A stretch of DNA of 64,000 nt, taken from Sva-07 sp963747375. GTDB lineage: Bacteria; Actinomycetota; Acidimicrobiia; Acidimicrobiales; Ilumatobacteraceae. The stretch is taken from the NCBI GenBank assembly GCA_963747375.1, contig CAVVFL010000011.1, forward strand, positions 430,959-494,958. Reading direction: 5' to 3'. Below, piece by piece: positions 26,530-36,394 of this stretch. Numbering within the stretch: position 1 is the first letter of the stretch; each line of letters opens with the position of its first letter. Below the pieces are notes generated by a model that ran no database searches, had not been told where the DNA came from, and worked only from the letters and a program-made list of their open reading frames with translations. Both the position numbers and the translations under genes were made by a program.

Positions 26530-28347
26530 CTAACGGCCGGCAGGAAGCAAGATGCATCGGCACCCGATGTGTGCCGGAGCGCACAGATGCCCCGTCGGGA
26601 ACGCCTCACCGGCCTTGATCGAACCGGCCAGCGAGTTGTCGTCGCAGTCGGAGCACCCCTGGCGTGAGTCGTCGCACACCCACACCACATCGGTTCCCTT
26701 GCCGATCGCCGCGAGGACGCCGCGTCCGTGGGCGGTGCGGATCACGTCGTCGAGCTGTTCGTCGATGTGCTGCGTCTTCCACTCGCGGTAGACCGCCCTG
26801 ACCCGCTTGCCGATGCCGGCATTGTCGCCGTCGCCGTCGAGCACGCAGCGCTCGAGACGTTCACGCAACGGCAGGACCAGCCACTCGCCGAGCACGTCGT
26901 CGGCCGCGTTCGTCGCGGCGTTCGTCTCCGCCTTGCGCAACGGACCGGAGCCCGTCGGGGCGACCATCGCCGCACCGGCGTGCGCCGCGGCGAGCAGGTC
27001 GTCGGAGATGGCGCCGCTGTAGCGAGCGATGTGATCGCCCGTCGAGGGCAGCAGTGCATCGACAGCTCGCACCGGCTCGTTGCGTCGCAGTGCCTCGAGC
27101 ACCTCGTTCTGTTCATCGGCGAGAACACGCTTGAGTTTGCGCGCGGCCCCCACGATGATCGGTGTGAGGTCGGCGTCGCGCTGCTCGAACGGCGTGGGCT
27201 CGGCGGCTTCGTCGAGCACCATGTCGTCGTCGAGCGCCTCGACCTCGTCGGTCGCCTCGTCGAGCAGCAACGCCTCGTCGGGCACCTCCGCCTCGTCGAG
27301 CTCCGCGGTTTCCGCGTCCTGCTCGATGTCGTCCTGCTCGATGTCGTCCGGTTCGATCGTGACCGCCTCGGCCCGCAGGCGTGCGAACAGATCGACCACC
27401 ACGTCGTCATCGTCATCATCATCGTCGTCGTCTTCGACGGCATCGACCTCGACCTCGGCCTCGATCTCCTCGACGTCGACGCCGGCGATCTCCACCTCGG
27501 CATCGGCGACGAGATCATCGTCCTCGTCGACCGTGATCTCCTCGACCGTGATCTCCTCGACCGTGATCTCCTCGACCGCCGGGGCCGGCACGGCGACGTC
27601 GGGATCGATGCTCGCCCGATCGAGGTCGGCAGTCGCCGGACGCGGCGAGTTCGGCACCATCACCGGCACCGGGCCCGTCGTGGGCGCCAGGTTCACGTAC
27701 TCGTCGGGCTCGCCGAGCGGCTGCAGCTCAGCGACCACGTCGATGGCCACGAGGCGGGCCCGCTCGAACGACTGCAGCAGGCGATCGCGGCCGAGCAACA
27801 GCTGCTCGATCTGCTCGCGGGCCAACTCACGGCGGCGAGCGAGTTCGCTGAGCACACGCTCGCGGTACGCCCGCGCCTCGTTGACCATCTCGCGGCCCTG
27901 CTGCTTGGCCATCGACAGCTCGGCCTCGGCGTCGGACGCCGCATCGGCGCGCCGACGTGACGCCTCGACCTCGGCCTCCTCGCGCATGCGGCCCGCCTCC
28001 TCGGCGGCCTCGCTCAGCATCTGCGCGGCGGCCTGCTCGGCCTTCTGACGGATCTCGACGCCGCTCTCGCGTGCCGTGGTCAACACCCGTGCGGTCTCCT
28101 CGCCCAACAGCCGCGTCAGCGTGGCATCGTCGAGTTGCGCCGAATTGAGGTCGGGATTGGTCTGGGCGGTTCGCAGCTCGCGCTCGAGAAAACGTTCTCG
28201 TTCCTGCAGTCGGCCGAGCTCCGCGGCGATCATGCGCAGGAAGTCACGGACCTCAGCCTGGTCGAACCCGCGGCGACTGGTACTGAAGCCGGCATCGGCG
28301 ACCGACGCCGGCGACGACGGGTCGGGTCGGGAGAGGGACATGGCCAT
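26530..28347 (-). CDS. DivIVA-domain protein fused to a phage Mu F/SPP1 gp7-like head-morphogenesis domain
   Basis: 605 residues. Residues ~20-60 resemble the DivIVA/Wag31 N-terminus (FSTSRRGFDQAEVRDFLRMI). A coiled coil runs ~60-200. Residues ~245-400 are very acidic with repeats (EEITVEEITVEEITV and a ten-Asp run). The C-terminal ~230 residues end with WVCDDSRQGCSDCDDNSLAG and GHLCAPAHIGCRCILLPAG, the Cys/His pattern of phage minor head proteins (PPxHPNCRC type). It is probably polar or septal through DivIVA; the role of the phage-like part is unknown. The frame is uninterrupted, so the fusion is real in this sequence. Confidence 0.75.
   Translation of the reverse strand: MAMSLSRPDPSSPASVADAGFSTSRRGFDQAEVRDFLRMIAAELGRLQERERFLERELRTAQTNPDLNSAQLDDATLTRLLGEETARVLTTARESGVEIRQKAEQAAAQMLSEAAEEAGRMREEAEVEASRRRADAASDAEAELSMAKQQGREMVNEARAYRERVLSELARRRELAREQIEQLLLGRDRLLQSFERARLVAIDVVAELQPLGEPDEYVNLAPTTGPVPVMVPNSPRPATADLDRASIDPDVAVPAPAVEEITVEEITVEEITVDEDDDLVADAEVEIAGVDVEEIEAEVEVDAVEDDDDDDDDDDVVVDLFARLRAEAVTIEPDDIEQDDIEQDAETAELDEAEVPDEALLLDEATDEVEALDDDMVLDEAAEPTPFEQRDADLTPIIVGAARKLKRVLADEQNEVLEALRRNEPVRAVDALLPSTGDHIARYSGAISDDLLAAAHAGAAMVAPTGSGPLRKAETNAATNAADDVLGEWLVLPLRERLERCVLDGDGDNAGIGKRVRAVYREWKTQHIDEQLDDVIRTAHGRGVLAAIGKGTDVVWVCDDSRQGCSDCDDNSLAGSIKAGEAFPTGHLCAPAHIGCRCILLPAGR
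27528..27579. repeat. Three 15-bp tandem repeats inside the DivIVA-fusion gene
   Basis: Three units of CGACCGTGATCTCCT, plus a partial fourth, encode the EEITV repeats on the minus strand. A trinucleotide tract (TCG/TCA) at about 27403-27435 encodes the Asp run. Both are prone to length change by slippage without breaking the frame. Confidence 0.85.
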
Positions 28348-28413
28348 GCGACAACGCTACGCAGTGCGTGGCCTCAGATGGTGGCAATCAGCGCGCGCAG
28401 GGCGCGAATCCGC

Positions 28414-29571
28414 TCACGACACGGCGACGAGCGGATCGCCGCCCAGCTTCTCCAGGGCGGCGAGCGCCTCGTCGAGCGTGGCGACCGGGATGATCTCGAC
28501 CTCCCCGCGTCCGGCGTCTTCGAGCCGCTGGCGGCCCTCGGGGGTCTCGAGTTCCGACTGCGAGGCAGGTACGAGGAAGACCCGGACCCCTCGCTGATGA
28601 ACCGCCGACACCTTCTGTGGCAGCCCGCCGATCGCGCCGACGTCTCCGTTCAGATCGATCGTGCCCGTGACCGCGACGTTCTGATCACCGGTCAGCGATC
28701 CCGGCGACAATTCGTCGATCAGCGCCAGCGTGAAGGCCAGGCCCGCCGATGGACCGCCGATGTCGCCGGTGTTGATGTCGACCTGGAACGGCAGATCGAT
28801 CGCCCTCGTGTCGAACGGCACGAATCCGATGATCGTGCGCTCAGGATCGTCGGGCGACGCCGACAGCTCCACCGTGACGGTCTCCTCGCCCTCACCCGGA
28901 CGCTCGATCAGCAGGTCGATCTCGTCGCCCGGCTGCTTGTCGGCCAGGACTGCGCTGAGGTCGTCGACCGACTCGAGCGCCACCCCGTCGGCCTCGATGA
29001 TCCGGTCGGCAGGGTCGATCTGCTCGTCGGACGGGAACCACTCCGTGCAGTCGCCACCATCGTCGGATGGCACCTTGCAGAGCACGTCTTGGACAATGAC
29101 GTCGCCGGCACTGATCTCCACATCGAAGCCGAGTTTCGTGAGCGCCACGTACTGCGCTTCCTGCTCGGCGGTCCGCATCATCTGCAGGTTGAACTCGCGC
29201 CGCTGGCTGGGTGTCCGGGCGCCGAATTTGTCCTCCTCGGTGAGGAAGTCGACTGCGGGATCGTCGCGACCGGCGAACCACGACAGCGCGGACTGGTTCG
29301 GCGCCGTGACGGTCACGAACACGAAGTTGTGATCAGGCTCGTACCGATCGACGTCGTCGGGCAGTTCGCCGAACACGATCCGGTCGTTCACGGGATCGGC
29401 CGATGCCGGTGTGAGCGCGTAGGGGGTGGGTTCGAGCTCGCCCGTTCGCTCGTTCTCCTTGTCGGACACGAGGCTCGACGGCAGCAGCGACGCCACCCCG
29501 ATGAGGGCGAGCGTGAGGAGGCCGACGGTCGCCAGTGCCCACGCCCACCACCGATTGCGGGGGCGGTTCAC
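28414..29571 (-). CDS. PDZ-Lon (S16) serine protease, YlbL family
   Basis: About 385 residues. An N-terminal membrane anchor (WWAWALATVGLLTLALIG) is followed by an extracytoplasmic region, a PDZ domain (~200-265: ADRIIEADGVALESVDDLSA) and a Lon-type proteolytic domain. The catalytic serine is in DIGGPSAGLAFTLALIDEL and the lysine in VGAIGGLPQKVSAV, giving a Ser-Lys dyad. Family members degrade or process envelope proteins. GTG 29571 is taken as the start so as not to overlap the divergent gene; GTG 29598 is an alternative. Confidence 0.88.
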   Translation of the reverse strand: MNRPRNRWWAWALATVGLLTLALIGVASLLPSSLVSDKENERTGELEPTPYALTPASADPVNDRIVFGELPDDVDRYEPDHNFVFVTVTAPNQSALSWFAGRDDPAVDFLTEEDKFGARTPSQRREFNLQMMRTAEQEAQYVALTKLGFDVEISAGDVIVQDVLCKVPSDDGGDCTEWFPSDEQIDPADRIIEADGVALESVDDLSAVLADKQPGDEIDLLIERPGEGEETVTVELSASPDDPERTIIGFVPFDTRAIDLPFQVDINTGDIGGPSAGLAFTLALIDELSPGSLTGDQNVAVTGTIDLNGDVGAIGGLPQKVSAVHQRGVRVFLVPASQSELETPEGRQRLEDAGRGEVEIIPVATLDEALAALEKLGGDPLVAVS

Positions 29572-29575
29572 TACG

Positions 29576-29911
29576 ATGTCGGTTGTCGTGTCGGTCACGG
29601 ATCTCACTACTTCGGCTGCATGGATGGCCGGCCTGGCCATGGTGGCGCTCGTCTTGGCCGGATGGCGAAAGAATGCCAGAGCGACGGCGCGAACACCACG
29701 CGGGGAACCACTCATGCGTGGTCGACGGGAACCGATCCCGATCGCCGAGACCACGACGGCGCTCTACAAGCGTCCGAGCCTCCCGCGGCGACTGATGGCG
29801 GCGGTGGCCGGATCCGCGATCGCGATCGTCATCGGCGCCGTTGCCGCAGTGGTCATCGCCTTCGGCACCGGGATGCTCGTGATGACCCTGACCGATCTGC
29901 TGAAGAAGTGA
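29576..29911 (+). CDS. Small membrane protein of unknown function
   Basis: About 111 residues from ATG 29576; GTG 29588 and ATG 29624 are in-frame alternatives, the latter leaving a clean gap to the divergent protease. Two hydrophobic segments are seen: MAGLAMVALVLAGW and AVAGSAIAIVIGAVAAVVIA. A proline/arginine-rich loop lies between them. It overlaps the HEAT-repeat gene (GTGA at 29908-29911), so the two are co-translated. No family is recognised. Confidence 0.6.
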   Translation: MSVVVSVTDLTTSAAWMAGLAMVALVLAGWRKNARATARTPRGEPLMRGRREPIPIAETTTALYKRPSLPRRLMAAVAGSAIAIVIGAVAAVVIAFGTGMLVMTLTDLLKK

Positions 29912-30498
29912 CCGGCCCCGACCGGCGTGCCGTCACGATCGCCGGTCACACCGGCGACACTGCCGTCGCCCGCGATGGCCTGATCGCGTCGGACGGTACG
30001 GTGCGTGCCGCTGCGATCGGCGCACTCGAACGGCTCGGCTCACTCACCGACGACGAGCTGCGCGCGGCGCTCGCCGACCCCGACGTTGCCGTTCGCCGGC
30101 GCGCCTGCGAAGTCGCTGCTCGCCATCGCGACGTCGACCTCGTTCCCGCACTGGGCGACGACGATCCGCGGGTGGTGGAGGTCGCCGCATGGGCGTGCGG
30201 CGAGCACGAGTCGAATCGCGACGCCGTGGTCGAGACGCTCATCGCGCTGGCGTCGAGCGCCGACGACGCCCTCGTGCGAGAGGCGGCCGTCGCCTCACTC
30301 GGAGCAATCGGCGACGAACGAGCGGTGGCGACGATCATCACCGCCTGCTCCGACAAGCCGGCCGTGCGTCGCCGTGCCGTCCTGGCGCTCGCCCCGTTCG
30401 AGGGCGACGACGTGGACGCCGCGATCGACCGGGCGCTCGAAGATCGCGACTGGCAGGTACGCCAAGCTGCCGAGGATCTCCGCCGAGCCCAGGCCTGA
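29908..30498 (+). CDS. HEAT-repeat protein
   Basis: 196 residues made almost entirely of short helical repeats: VRAAAIGALERLGSLTDDEL, VAVRRRACEVAARHRDVDLV, LVREAAVASLGAIGDERAVA, AVRRRAVLALAPFEGDD. The pattern is that of PBS-lyase-type HEAT repeats used for protein binding; no lyase residues are evident. The GTG at 29908 overlaps the previous stop. It probably scaffolds a partner, perhaps the small membrane protein it is coupled to. Confidence 0.82.
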   Translation: MTGPDRRAVTIAGHTGDTAVARDGLIASDGTVRAAAIGALERLGSLTDDELRAALADPDVAVRRRACEVAARHRDVDLVPALGDDDPRVVEVAAWACGEHESNRDAVVETLIALASSADDALVREAAVASLGAIGDERAVATIITACSDKPAVRRRAVLALAPFEGDDVDAAIDRALEDRDWQVRQAAEDLRRAQA

Positions 30499-30508
30499 CT
30501 CCTCGCCG

Positions 30509-30967
30509 TCAGAACGTGTAGCGGTAGACGTTCGTGTCGTATGCCTCGAACCCGATGCGCTGATACAGGCGATTCGCCACATCCCGCGACGGGCGACTGG
30601 TGAGGCTCACGTTCTTCGCATTGCGGGCCTTCGCCTCGGCCAGCGCGGCGAGACTCAGTTCGGCACCGACACCATGGCCACGCGCCTCGCCGTCGACGAC
30701 GACGTCTTCGATCCACGCCTTGAGCCCCGTCGGAATGCGATAGAAGGCCAGCGTCAGGCTGCCGAGGATCCGGCCGTCGACGCGGGCGAGGAACAACACC
30801 GTGTCGGGGTTCGACACGAGCTCGCCGAGGTGTTCGGCCGAGGGCGCCGGTGACGACGACGACAGCTGCGGGATCAACCGCTCGAACGCGGCGACGAGTT
30901 CGTCGTCGACACGCTCGGCGCGCTCGATGCGGACGGAGGACGATGGATCACCGGGGGTCTCGCTCAC
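30509..30967 (-). CDS. GNAT family N-acetyltransferase
   Basis: 152 residues. Motif A is VVDGEARGHGVGAELSLAAL (acetyl-CoA pyrophosphate loop RGHGVG). The end SRDVANRLYQRIGFEAYDTN carries the usual C-terminal GNAT pattern. The acceptor substrate is unknown. The GTG at 30967 lies 9 nt from TAGCGT (minus strand, 30977-30982). It is convergent with the HEAT gene. Confidence 0.87.
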   Translation of the reverse strand: MSETPGDPSSSVRIERAERVDDELVAAFERLIPQLSSSSPAPSAEHLGELVSNPDTVLFLARVDGRILGSLTLAFYRIPTGLKAWIEDVVVDGEARGHGVGAELSLAALAEAKARNAKNVSLTSRPSRDVANRLYQRIGFEAYDTNVYRYTF

Positions 30968-31009
30968 GACTCGCTGACGCTAGCGCCTGGCACCGATAGC
31001 GTGTTCGCC

Positions 31010-31880
31010 GTGGGAACCGAGCACGTCCGTTGGCTGGCAGAGCCCAACCTCAACCGACCCGTGCTCGTGGCCGCGTTCACCGGCTGGAACGACGCCGGCG
31101 ACGCCGCGTCGAGCGCGTTGCGAACGATGATCGAGTCGTGGGGAGCGCACGCCGCTGGCCGAGATCGACCCCGAACCCTTCACCGACTTCGCCACCGTTC
31201 GGCCATCGGTCCGACTCGACGAGGATCACCATCGATCGATCGTGTGGCCGACGGTCGGCGTGTGGTCGGTGTCGCTGCCCGGCACCGACGTGATTCTCGT
31301 CCTCGGCCCCGAGCCGGCGTTGCGGTGGCGACTGTTCTGCGAGCAGATCGACGGCATCGCGCATCGCTTCGGCGTCAACATGGCGATCTCGCTCGGCGCA
31401 CTGCTCGCCGACGTGCCCCACTCGCGGCCGGTCCCCCTGATCGGCACGGCCACCGACGACCAGTTGATCGAGCGCTTCGAACTCCGCCGCTCCCAGTACG
31501 AGGGCCCGACCGGCATCGTCGGCGTCCTCCACGACCATCTCAATCGCACCGGCATGGCGACCGCATCGCTGTGGGCGGCGGTGCCCGGGTACGCGTCGCA
31601 GATCCCGTCGCCGAAGGCAGCCCTCGCGCTCGTCGAGCGGGCGTGTTCGATGATCGGCACTCCGGCCCCGCTCGCTCGACTCGCGCTGGAGGCTTCCGAC
31701 TACGACGCCCGAGTCGCCGCGATGATCGGCGACGACGACGACATGATCGAGTACCTGTCGAGACTCGAACAGCTGAGCGACGACGAGCCCGACGACGACA
31801 TGGCGAGCGACACGCCCGTCGACCCCGACGCCCTGGTGGAGGAAGTCGAACAGTTCCTCCGCGACCGCGACCCCGACTGA
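31010..31880 (+). CDS. PAC2 family protein (proteasome assembly chaperone-like), frameshifted once
   Basis: About 290 residues. The N-terminal signature PVLVAAFTGWNDAGDAASSA is diagnostic of actinobacterial PAC2 proteins. The core continues PGTDVILVLGPEPALRWRLF and YEGPTGIVGVLHDHLNRTG, with an acidic C-terminus. The frame changes near 31152, between WGAHAA and LAEIDPEPF. GTG 31010 follows TAGCGT (30997-31002) by 7 nt; GTG 31001 is an in-frame alternative. It is conserved in proteasome-bearing actinobacteria; its exact role is unsettled. Confidence 0.85.
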
Positions 31881-31882
31881 AC

Positions 31883-31909
31883 GAGACGCCGGGTCAGACC
31901 CCGCGTCTC
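31883..31909. terminator. Bidirectional hairpin terminator
   Basis: Near-perfect 27-bp dyad with outer arms GAGACGC (31883-31889) and GCGTCTC (31903-31909) and inner arms GGGTC/GACCC. It lies between the convergent PAC2 and NUDIX genes and includes the NUDIX stop codon. Confidence 0.65.
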
Positions 31910-32598
31910 AGTCGGTGCGCCAGATGGGTTGACCGGACCGCGTCGAACGTGGCCGGCGACTCGGCACCGCCGATCGCTGCGAACGCCATCGGTCCCCACC
32001 ATTGCGCTCCGGCAGTCGCCTCCGGAAGCGCATCGGCGGCGAACCAGCCGACATCGGCGGTCTCCAGCGGATGCGGAGTCAACTCGCCGCCCGTGGCGAC
32101 ACAGTGGAACAGCAGCATGTACATCCCGAAGCGGCTGAACCCCATGCGCTGGCCGTCGACCACGCCGAGCAGCCGCAGCGGTTCGCACTCGATGCCGGTC
32201 TCCTCGCTCACTTCCTTGACCGCCACCTCGGCAGGCGAGTAGCCGACGTCGGCCCAGCCGGTCGGGTACAGCCAGATCCCCGAGTCCTTGCGCTGGACGA
32301 GCAGGATCTCTCCGGCCTCGTTGCCGACGATCGCCCCGACTGCCACCTTCGGCGTCACGTAGCCCGGCACGCCCTCGCCGATCGACTCCATCCACTCCTG
32401 CACGAAGTGATCGGTCTCACGCTGCACGGCCACTTCGTCGTCGAGTTCGCGAGCGCTGGCCTTGATGTCGGCGGCGACGTGCAGCACCTCCTCGAAGCGC
32501 TCGCGCTCGTACAGGTTCTCGGTGAACCCCATGCCCGTACGGGCAATCGCCGCCAACGTCTCGCTCCATCGCGCCAGGTCGCGCCCACTCACGGTCAC
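31894..32598 (-). CDS. NUDIX hydrolase
   Basis: 234 residues. The Nudix box is present: GWADVGYSPAEVAVKEVSEE followed by TGIECEPLRLLG (the G-x5-E-x7-REVSEE-x-G pattern with V-K in place of R-E). The extra N-terminal helical region (about 60 residues) is like ADP-ribose/NADH-type Nudix proteins found next to housekeeping genes. The substrate is uncertain. GTG 32598 is chosen because TAGCGT (minus, 32606-32611) is 7 nt upstream. Confidence 0.85.
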   Translation of the reverse strand: MTVSGRDLARWSETLAAIARTGMGFTENLYERERFEEVLHVAADIKASARELDDEVAVQRETDHFVQEWMESIGEGVPGYVTPKVAVGAIVGNEAGEILLVQRKDSGIWLYPTGWADVGYSPAEVAVKEVSEETGIECEPLRLLGVVDGQRMGFSRFGMYMLLFHCVATGGELTPHPLETADVGWFAADALPEATAGAQWWGPMAFAAIGGAESPATFDAVRSTHLAHRLRRGV

Positions 32599-32627
32599 GC
32601 CGGTCACGCTACGGCATCAGCGTGTCG

Positions 32628-34998
32628 TCACGCGACCGCGTGGAGCAACGCCCGCTTGATCTCCTTGCGATATGCGGGATCGGTCACCAACGCATCGTTG
32701 GCGCGCACGTAGAACGTGTCGACGACCTCCATTCCGATCGTCTGCACCGTGGCGTGGCGAATGTCGAGGCCGAGTTCGCCGATCGCCTTCGAGATGCGGT
32801 GGAGGATGCCGACCCTCGTCACGGCGCGCACCACGATCACGGTGGCGTTGCTCGACGCCTCGTCGTCGAACACGACCGACGGCGGCCCGGGTGCCGCGGC
32901 CTGGGTGCGACGCCGTCGACGGTAGGTCTGGGCGCGCTCGGCCAACCTCGCTTCGATCGCGAGCTGATGCGCGAGCGCCCGGGCGAGATCGGCCTTCACC
33001 GCCCGCCAGTTGAGGCCGTTCTCGGGCACCACGATGCGGAACTGCGACGCAGCGATGCCACCTTCGTCGGAGTGCGCCTGGGCGCTGACCACGTCGAGTC
33101 CGTGCAACGAGAGCACCCCGGCAATGCGGCTGAAGTTGCCCGCTGCGTCAGGGCTCACGACGGTGATCACATCGTGACGTCGGGAGATGTCGAGTTCACC
33201 GATCGCCATCGCCGCGAGGGTCTCGGCGTCGGGGAAGAGCCGCCACGTCACCTCGGCGACGTCGCCTCCACCGATCACATGACGTACCCGGGCGACGAGT
33301 TCGGCGACCAGCCCTTCCTTCCAGTCGCCCCACGCCGACGGGCCGGTGGCCAGCGAGTCGGCCTCGGTGAGGGCGTGGAGCAGGTCGAGCACCTCGACCG
33401 TCTTGACCGCGTTGGCGACCTGACGAATGGTGGCCGGGTCGGTGAGGTCACGGCGCATCGCCAGATCCGGCAGCAGCAGGTGGTGCTCGATGAGCGTCAC
33501 GAGCACCTCGACGTCGGCGTGGACCAACCCGAGTTTCGGGCCGATCGTGCGCATCAATTCCATCCCCACGACCGTGTGATCGCCGGGGTACCCCTTGCCC
33601 AGATCGTGGAACACGGCACCGAGCACGAGGAGATCGGGACGTGCGACGCGACCGACGAGAGCGGCCGCGTTGGCGGCGGTCTCCCACAGATGCCGGTCGA
33701 CGGTGAAGCGGTGGTAGGCGTTGCGCTGCGGCTTCGAACGCACCGGCTCCCACTCGGGAAGCAGCCGCGCCACGAGATTGCGTCGATCGAGCGACTCGAG
33801 GACGGGCACCGCCCGATGCCCTTCGAGCAGCAGTGCGATCAGGTCAGCCGTGGCGCCCACCGGCCATGAACCGGGCCACCCGACCACATCGTCGCTCAGT
33901 CGATCGAGCGTCGTGCGGCCGATGCGAGCGCCGTGGCGAGCAGCGGCAACCGCGGTCTGCAAGCACGAGCGTGCTGTCGGCGGCCGGGTCGGCCGTGGCC
34001 GCCAACTCGATCTCCCCATTGCGCAGGACGACACCCGGAGCGACCGCCCGGTCGGGCTGTGCCGGGGCCACGACGGTCCGACCCCAGTTCTCCTCGCACA
34101 GCCAGGCCACGGTCCGTCCGGCGTCGGCGACATCGGTCATCATGTGGTCGGCGTCGACCCAGCCTCCCGCCGCAGCAGCTGCGTCCTGATCTTCGAGGCG
34201 GAGTACATCACCGGCGCGTTCGGTCGAGCGGTGCAGCGACACCCGCGCCCGCAACAGCACGTCGTAACAGTGGCCGAGATCGACGAGGTCCTCGGCGCGC
34301 AGGTCGAGGCCGGCTTCCTGCGCCCACCAGAGCGACTGGACATCACGGAGGCCACCGTGGCCGTCCTTCAGATCGGGTTCCAGCAGGTAGGCGACCTCGC
34401 CGGCCGACCGCTCCCGTTCACGCACCCGCTCGCGGAGCTCGCCGAGGAACTTCGACGCGTTCGACTTCCAGAGCGAGCGGCCCTTCGCAACGACGTCGTC
34501 AGCGAGCTGGTCGTCACCGGCCAGCGGACGCGCCGTGATCAACGCTGTCGCCGAATCGAGATCGGTGCGGGCGAGATCGAGTTGCTCGTCGATCCGGCGC
34601 ACCGCGTGGCCGAGTTTGACACCGGAATCCCACAGCGGATACCACAGGGCGCTGGCGGTGGGTTCGATGTCCCGTGCGACCTTCTTGGCCTTGGCATCGT
34701 GGACCAGCAGGAGGTCGAGGTCGCTGCCCGGTGCGAGCTCACCGCGCCCGTAGCCGCCGATCGCCAAGATCGCCACGCGCCCCGACTTGGGCGGGTTCGT
34801 CCGCATGGCCTCGTCGAAGAGTTCGATCACCCAGTCGTCGGTGAGTTCGGCCAGAACCCGGCAGTACTCGCGTCCGAATCGACCGACCCGGGCCTCCGCT
34901 TCCACCAGGCGCTCCACCCGCCGGGCCGCAGCCGGGCTGAGCTTGTTCACGTGAGGATGTCGACGGCGAGACCGATCACGACGCTCCGGAGCGGACAC
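32628..34998 (-). CDS. glnD: [Protein-PII] uridylyltransferase/uridylyl-removing enzyme GlnD, frameshifted once
   Basis: About 790 residues. Domains in order are: nucleotidyltransferase (ILAIGGYGRGELAPGSDLDL), the GlnD-linker helices (YLLEPDLKDGHGGLRDVQSL), an HD hydrolase (LVLGAVFHDLGKGYPGDH and LIEHHLLLPDLAMRRD), and two ACT domains (ITVVSPDAAGNFSRIAGVLS; VIVVRAVTRVGILHRISKAI). It modifies PII signal protein in response to glutamine. The frame changes near 33964, after TLVL and before LQTAVAAARHG. No amtB/glnB is in the window; in actinobacteria these usually precede glnD, upstream of its start, but here an unrelated gene lies divergently at 35122. Confidence 0.93.
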
Positions 34999-35121
34999 GT
35001 CGTCGTGGACACTTCGACTTCGAGGGCATCGTCGGTGGCATCGATGTCGAGAGCATAGATCGTGCCGGTCTGGTGACCCCTGCCCACCTCGGGCGAGCCA
35101 CCTCTTCTACGCTGCATCGTC

Positions 35122-36376
35122 GTGACCCATGCCCGCCGCCTGTTCGCCGTTGCCCTGGCGGCCGGACTCGGCGCCGCCGCCTGTTCGAGCGGAGGCGAGA
35201 CGGCCACCACCACCCCGGTCGCCACGACGACGACGACGGTCGCGCCCCCGGCCGACAGCGACGGACGCCTCGTGGTCGGCATCCTGCTCCCGACGGGCGA
35301 CACGGTCGTCGGCGCGCCCATGGTGTCGGCAGCCGAGCTGGCGATCGACCGGATCAACGCGGCCGGTGGCCTGCATGGGCGTCCCGGTGCGCTCGGTGAT
35401 CGCCGACGAAGGCAGCACCACCGGCTCGGCGACCACCGCGATCCAATCGCTGCTCGCCGACGGACGTCGACGTCATCGTGGGCCCGGGTCGTCGACGATC
35501 GCGCTCAGCACGCTCGGCGAGATCGTGTCGTCGGGAACAGTTGGCGTGCTCGCCGACCGCAAGTGCGCTCGCGCTCGACGCGTTTCCCGATGGCGGGCTG
35601 TTCTTCCGCACGGTGCCGAGCGACTCACTCCAGGCGCGGGCGATCGCCGACGTCGCCGACCAGACCGGCGCTCTGCAGGCCGCGATCGTCCACATCGACG
35701 ACTCCTACGGCCAGGATTTCGCCGACAGCGTCGAGGCGGCGATGGCCAACGGCTCGATCTCGGTCAGCGCGAGGATCACGTTCAACGATCGCGACGACGA
35801 CCTCACCGGCGAGGCACGCCAACTCCTCGATTCGGGCGCGCAGGTGGCGATCGTGCTGGCGGGCGACGACGACGGCACGCGATTTCTGGAGACGCTCGGC
35901 GAACTCGACACGAGCGCTCTCGACTCCGTCGTGGTGAACGACGCCATGCGCAATCCGGCGACACCACAGCGAATCGCCGGCCTCGACGCCGACCTGCGCA
36001 ACAAGATCGTCGGACTGGCACCCCAGGCCGAGTCAGCCGATCCCGCTGCGCCGTTCGATCCACCGGGGCTGTTCGCCGCCAATGCCTACGACTGCGTCAA
36101 TCTCCTCGCGTTGGCCGCAGTTCGCGCCGGACAGCGACGCGCCGGCCGACATCGCCGCCGCAGATCGCGGTGGTGAGTTCCGGCGGGTCGGTGTGTCGGA
36201 CGTTCGCCGATTGCGTCGCCGCCATCGATGCGGGACAGAACGTGGACTACAACGGCCCGTCGGGACTCACCGAGATCGCCCGCACTGGCGACCCCTCCCG
36301 GGCGTTGTTCGACCGTTTCGTGTACGACTCCGATGGCCGCGACAGGCTCGATCGCGTCGTCACCGTCGGTCTCTGA
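35122..36376 (+). CDS. Type I periplasmic binding protein (branched-chain amino acid/amide-like) lipoprotein, frameshifted
   Basis: About 418 residues. A lipoprotein signal (ARRLFAVALAAGLGAAACSS) is followed by a Thr-rich linker. The Peripla_BP_6 fold is visible: RLVVGILLPTGDTVVGAPMV, GPGSSTIALSTLGEIVSSG, SPTASALALDAFPDGGLFF, ALQAAIVHIDDSYGQDFADS, and PSGLTEIARTGDPSRALFD. At least five frame changes occur (near 35385, 35465, 35495, 35550 and 36130), yet all pieces stay coding-like. No ABC permease is adjacent, so it may be an orphan receptor. GTG 35122 lies 8 nt after TACGCT (35108-35113). Confidence 0.82.
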
Positions 36377-36394
36377 CGCCGAGCGCCGGCCGGG

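Noticed and set aside
27528..27579. Short regular repeats considered as a CRISPR-like array
   Set aside because: Units are 15 bp with no spacers and encode an in-frame EEITV peptide repeat inside the DivIVA-fusion gene. No CRISPR array or cas gene was seen in the window.
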